64,000 bases of DNA from Leeuwenhoekiella marinoflava DSM 3653 (GTDB lineage Bacteria; Bacteroidota; Bacteroidia; Flavobacteriales; Flavobacteriaceae). Shown here piece after piece: positions 62,500 to 64,000 of the stretch (positions are counted from its first letter, which is position 1; each line of letters starts with the position of its first letter). Under the pieces are notes generated by a model, which saw nothing but the letters and a program-made list of their open reading frames with translations, had not been told where the DNA came from and ran no database searches. Both the position numbers and the translations under genes were made by a program. Where the stretch lies: positions 1-64,000 of the forward strand of contig NZ_FQUN01000026.1 of the NCBI RefSeq assembly GCF_900129005.1. The letters run 5' to 3'.

Positions 62500-64000
62500 T
62501 TAATTATTCCGTTCTGCGAGTTTCAATATATCTCCAAAAACGCCCCGTGCAGTAACTGCTGCTCCGGCCCCGGCTCCTTGAATCACTAAAGGATTTTCTC
62601 CATAGGATTCCGTGTAAATTTCAAAAATACTGTCACTACCTTTTACCTGCCCCAATGCAGAACTTTTAGAGGCTGTCACCAATTTCACTTCTAAAGTCCC
62701 TCCATCTTCCTGAGATAAGTCCCCGTAAAGGTCGCCAACATATCGCAGAACTTCGTTCTCTTTTAAGGCTTTTTTGCGTGCTTCAAAAACGGGATCCAAT
62801 TCTTTTAATCTCCCTAAGAAATCTGAAGCAGAACCATCTCTTAAATTTTCAGGAATTAGGCTTTCTATCTGCACATCGCTAAATTCTTTATGCAAATCGA
62901 GTTCACGAGCTAAAATCAATAATTTACGGCCCACATCATTTCCGCCTAGATCTTCACGCGGATCAGGTTCTGTAAAGCCTTTGTCTATTGCATCCTGTAA
63001 AACATCAGAAAAATTGTGCTCTTCTACAGAAAACGTATTGAATAAATAACTCAGCGAACCACTAAACACCCCTTTTATACGGGTAATATTATCGCCTGAA
63101 AGATGCAACAAACGTATCGTATCAATCAACGGAAGCCCTGCTCCCACATTAGTCTCGTACAAATAGCGCTTTTGATTTTCGTCTAGAACGCGACGCAGTT
63201 TCTGATAGAAATCAAAACCTACCGTATTTGCTATTTTATTTGAAGAAACCAAGTCAAAACCATTCTGAGCCAAATCGATATAATTCTCAATAAATACCCC
63301 GCTTGCAGTATTGTCTATCGCAATCAGGTTAGCCAAATGATTTGCTTTCGCGAAAGCGATAACTTCTTTTACACCCGCTTCTTTTGAATTATTCTTAAAA
63401 TCGGTTTTCCAAGTTGCTGAAGCTCCATCTATATCAAATAAGACTTTTTTAGAATTTGCTACCGCGAAAATATTCAGTGCTATTCCTTTGCGTTCTTTTA
63501 TGGTTTCAGCTGAAGCTACGATCTGATCGATTAGCGTTCCACCAACCAATCCGTGTCCAAAAATGGCAATATTTATCTTTTTGGCAATACCAAAAATCTC
63601 CCCGTGAACAACATTAAGCGCCTTATTCAATTGGGGTTTACGCACCACCACACTTACGTTTTTACCGGTAACGGTATTGTTGAACAACAACGGAACAATT
63701 CCGTTTTTAATAAGTTCGCTATACGGCTTATGGAAACTACTCAAATCCTGACCTACAATAGAAATTACTGCAACTTCGTCTATAATTTCAATTCGATTTA
63801 CATCTTGATTTTGAAAGTCTGCCTCAAACTCAAAACGCAATGCAGAGATTGCCAGTTGCGCCTGTTTAGCTTCAACAACAAGACCTATCCCTCTTTCCGA
63901 AGAACCTTGAGCAATGATACTCACACTCACGCCGCTGTTTCCTAAAGCACGGAAAATACGCGCATCGACACCTACTTTTCCTAAAAGTCCGCGACCTTCA
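62500..64000 (-). CDS. thrA: Bifunctional aspartokinase/homoserine dehydrogenase, C-terminal part
   Basis: The frame stays open to the right window edge (about 500 residues visible), so the gene is partial. The edge sequence GRGLLGKVGVDARIFRALG and SIIAQGSSERGIGLVVEA is the aspartokinase ACT region; INIAIFGHGLVGGTLIDQI then opens the homoserine dehydrogenase NAD domain, followed by SNKIAN, TNVGAGLPLI and RIKGVFSGSLSY. The aspartokinase catalytic domain lies outside. It supplies homoserine to MetZ and to threonine. A GCTTTCGCGAAAGCG palindrome falls in the coding sequence near 63345. Confidence 0.93.
   Translation of the reverse strand, partial: EGRGLLGKVGVDARIFRALGNSGVSVSIIAQGSSERGIGLVVEAKQAQLAISALRFEFEADFQNQDVNRIEIIDEVAVISIVGQDLSSFHKPYSELIKNGIVPLLFNNTVTGKNVSVVVRKPQLNKALNVVHGEIFGIAKKINIAIFGHGLVGGTLIDQIVASAETIKERKGIALNIFAVANSKKVLFDIDGASATWKTDFKNNSKEAGVKEVIAFAKANHLANLIAIDNTASGVFIENYIDLAQNGFDLVSSNKIANTVGFDFYQKLRRVLDENQKRYLYETNVGAGLPLIDTIRLLHLSGDNITRIKGVFSGSLSYLFNTFSVEEHNFSDVLQDAIDKGFTEPDPREDLGGNDVGRKLLILARELDLHKEFSDVQIESLIPENLRDGSASDFLGRLKELDPVFEARKKALKENEVLRYVGDLYGDLSQEDGGTLEVKLVTASKSSALGQVKGSDSIFEIYTESYGENPLVIQGAGAGAAVTARGVFGDILKLAERNN

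Noticed and set aside
1-64000. CRISPR array, prophage or insertion-sequence transposase
   Set aside because: No regularly spaced short repeats, no phage structural genes and no transposase frame were seen; the mobile DNA at the left is of conjugative/mobilizable type.

Overview
The window looks like the chromosome of a flavobacterium (phylum Bacteroidetes, family Flavobacteriaceae, probably marine). The indications are a methionine synthase split in two, a sulfite reductase with a HEPN tail, DUF4407, DUF4260, DUF6876 and DUF5712 family proteins, BfmA-type mobilization, TAnnTTTG-like promoter boxes and no Shine-Dalgarno habit. The genus is not established. Most genes lie on the minus strand.

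Layout. (1) About 1-12.7 kb is the end of an integrative/mobilizable element. It holds a cut-off DUF5712 mobilization protein, a BfmA/BtgA protein, DUF6876, two tandem tail-less SSBs, DUF932 and a ParB-like protein, and ends at the 3' end of tRNA-Leu(UAG). Its cargo at 4.3-9.3 kb is a tight four-gene operon: abiEi, abiEii, a 759-residue membrane protein I do not recognise, and a UPF0489/arginase-like enzyme. A structured leader of about 155 nt occurs three times upstream of element genes, and a 140-180 nt repeat occurs three times at 3.3-4.3 kb. (2) 12.8-20.5 kb carries a tRNA fragment, an M20 dipeptidase, DUF1206, a PhnA-domain protein, a BlaI/M56 sensor pair with two visible operators, and DUF4407. 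(3) 20.5-30.8 kb is a complete trans-4-hydroxyproline catabolic operon (epimerase, D-hydroxyproline dehydrogenase, DapA-like deaminase, ketoglutarate semialdehyde dehydrogenase) with two exported peptidases and a divergent AraC regulator. (4) 30.8-41.5 kb is mixed: an SDR and the relic of another, cupin, membrane hydrolase, membrane-anchored MutS-like ATPase, small enzymes, hemW, ruvC and a GT2. (5) 42-46.8 kb holds two PagL-like deacylases around a GIN lipoprotein and an ArnT-like GT39, probably for envelope lipid remodelling. (6) 46.8-64 kb is sulfur and methionine metabolism: metF and split metH under a SAM-I riboswitch, a ferredoxin reductase, siroheme genes, sulfite reductase, cysN/D/H, an Rrf2 regulator, metZ and the end of thrA.

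How it fits together. In region 6 sulfate is activated by CysDN, reduced by CysH and the siroheme sulfite reductase, and the sulfide enters homocysteine through MetZ using homoserine from ThrA. MetH and MetF then methylate homocysteine, with SAM feedback through the riboswitch. Both sulfate-reduction promoters carry the same 23-bp palindrome, and the adjacent Rrf2 protein is the natural candidate to bind it. Region 3 converts hydroxyproline, probably from collagen-like peptides, to 2-oxoglutarate. The best candidate for an undescribed system is the AbiE-linked membrane protein/arginase-like pair at 4316-7379, followed by the triplicated leader.
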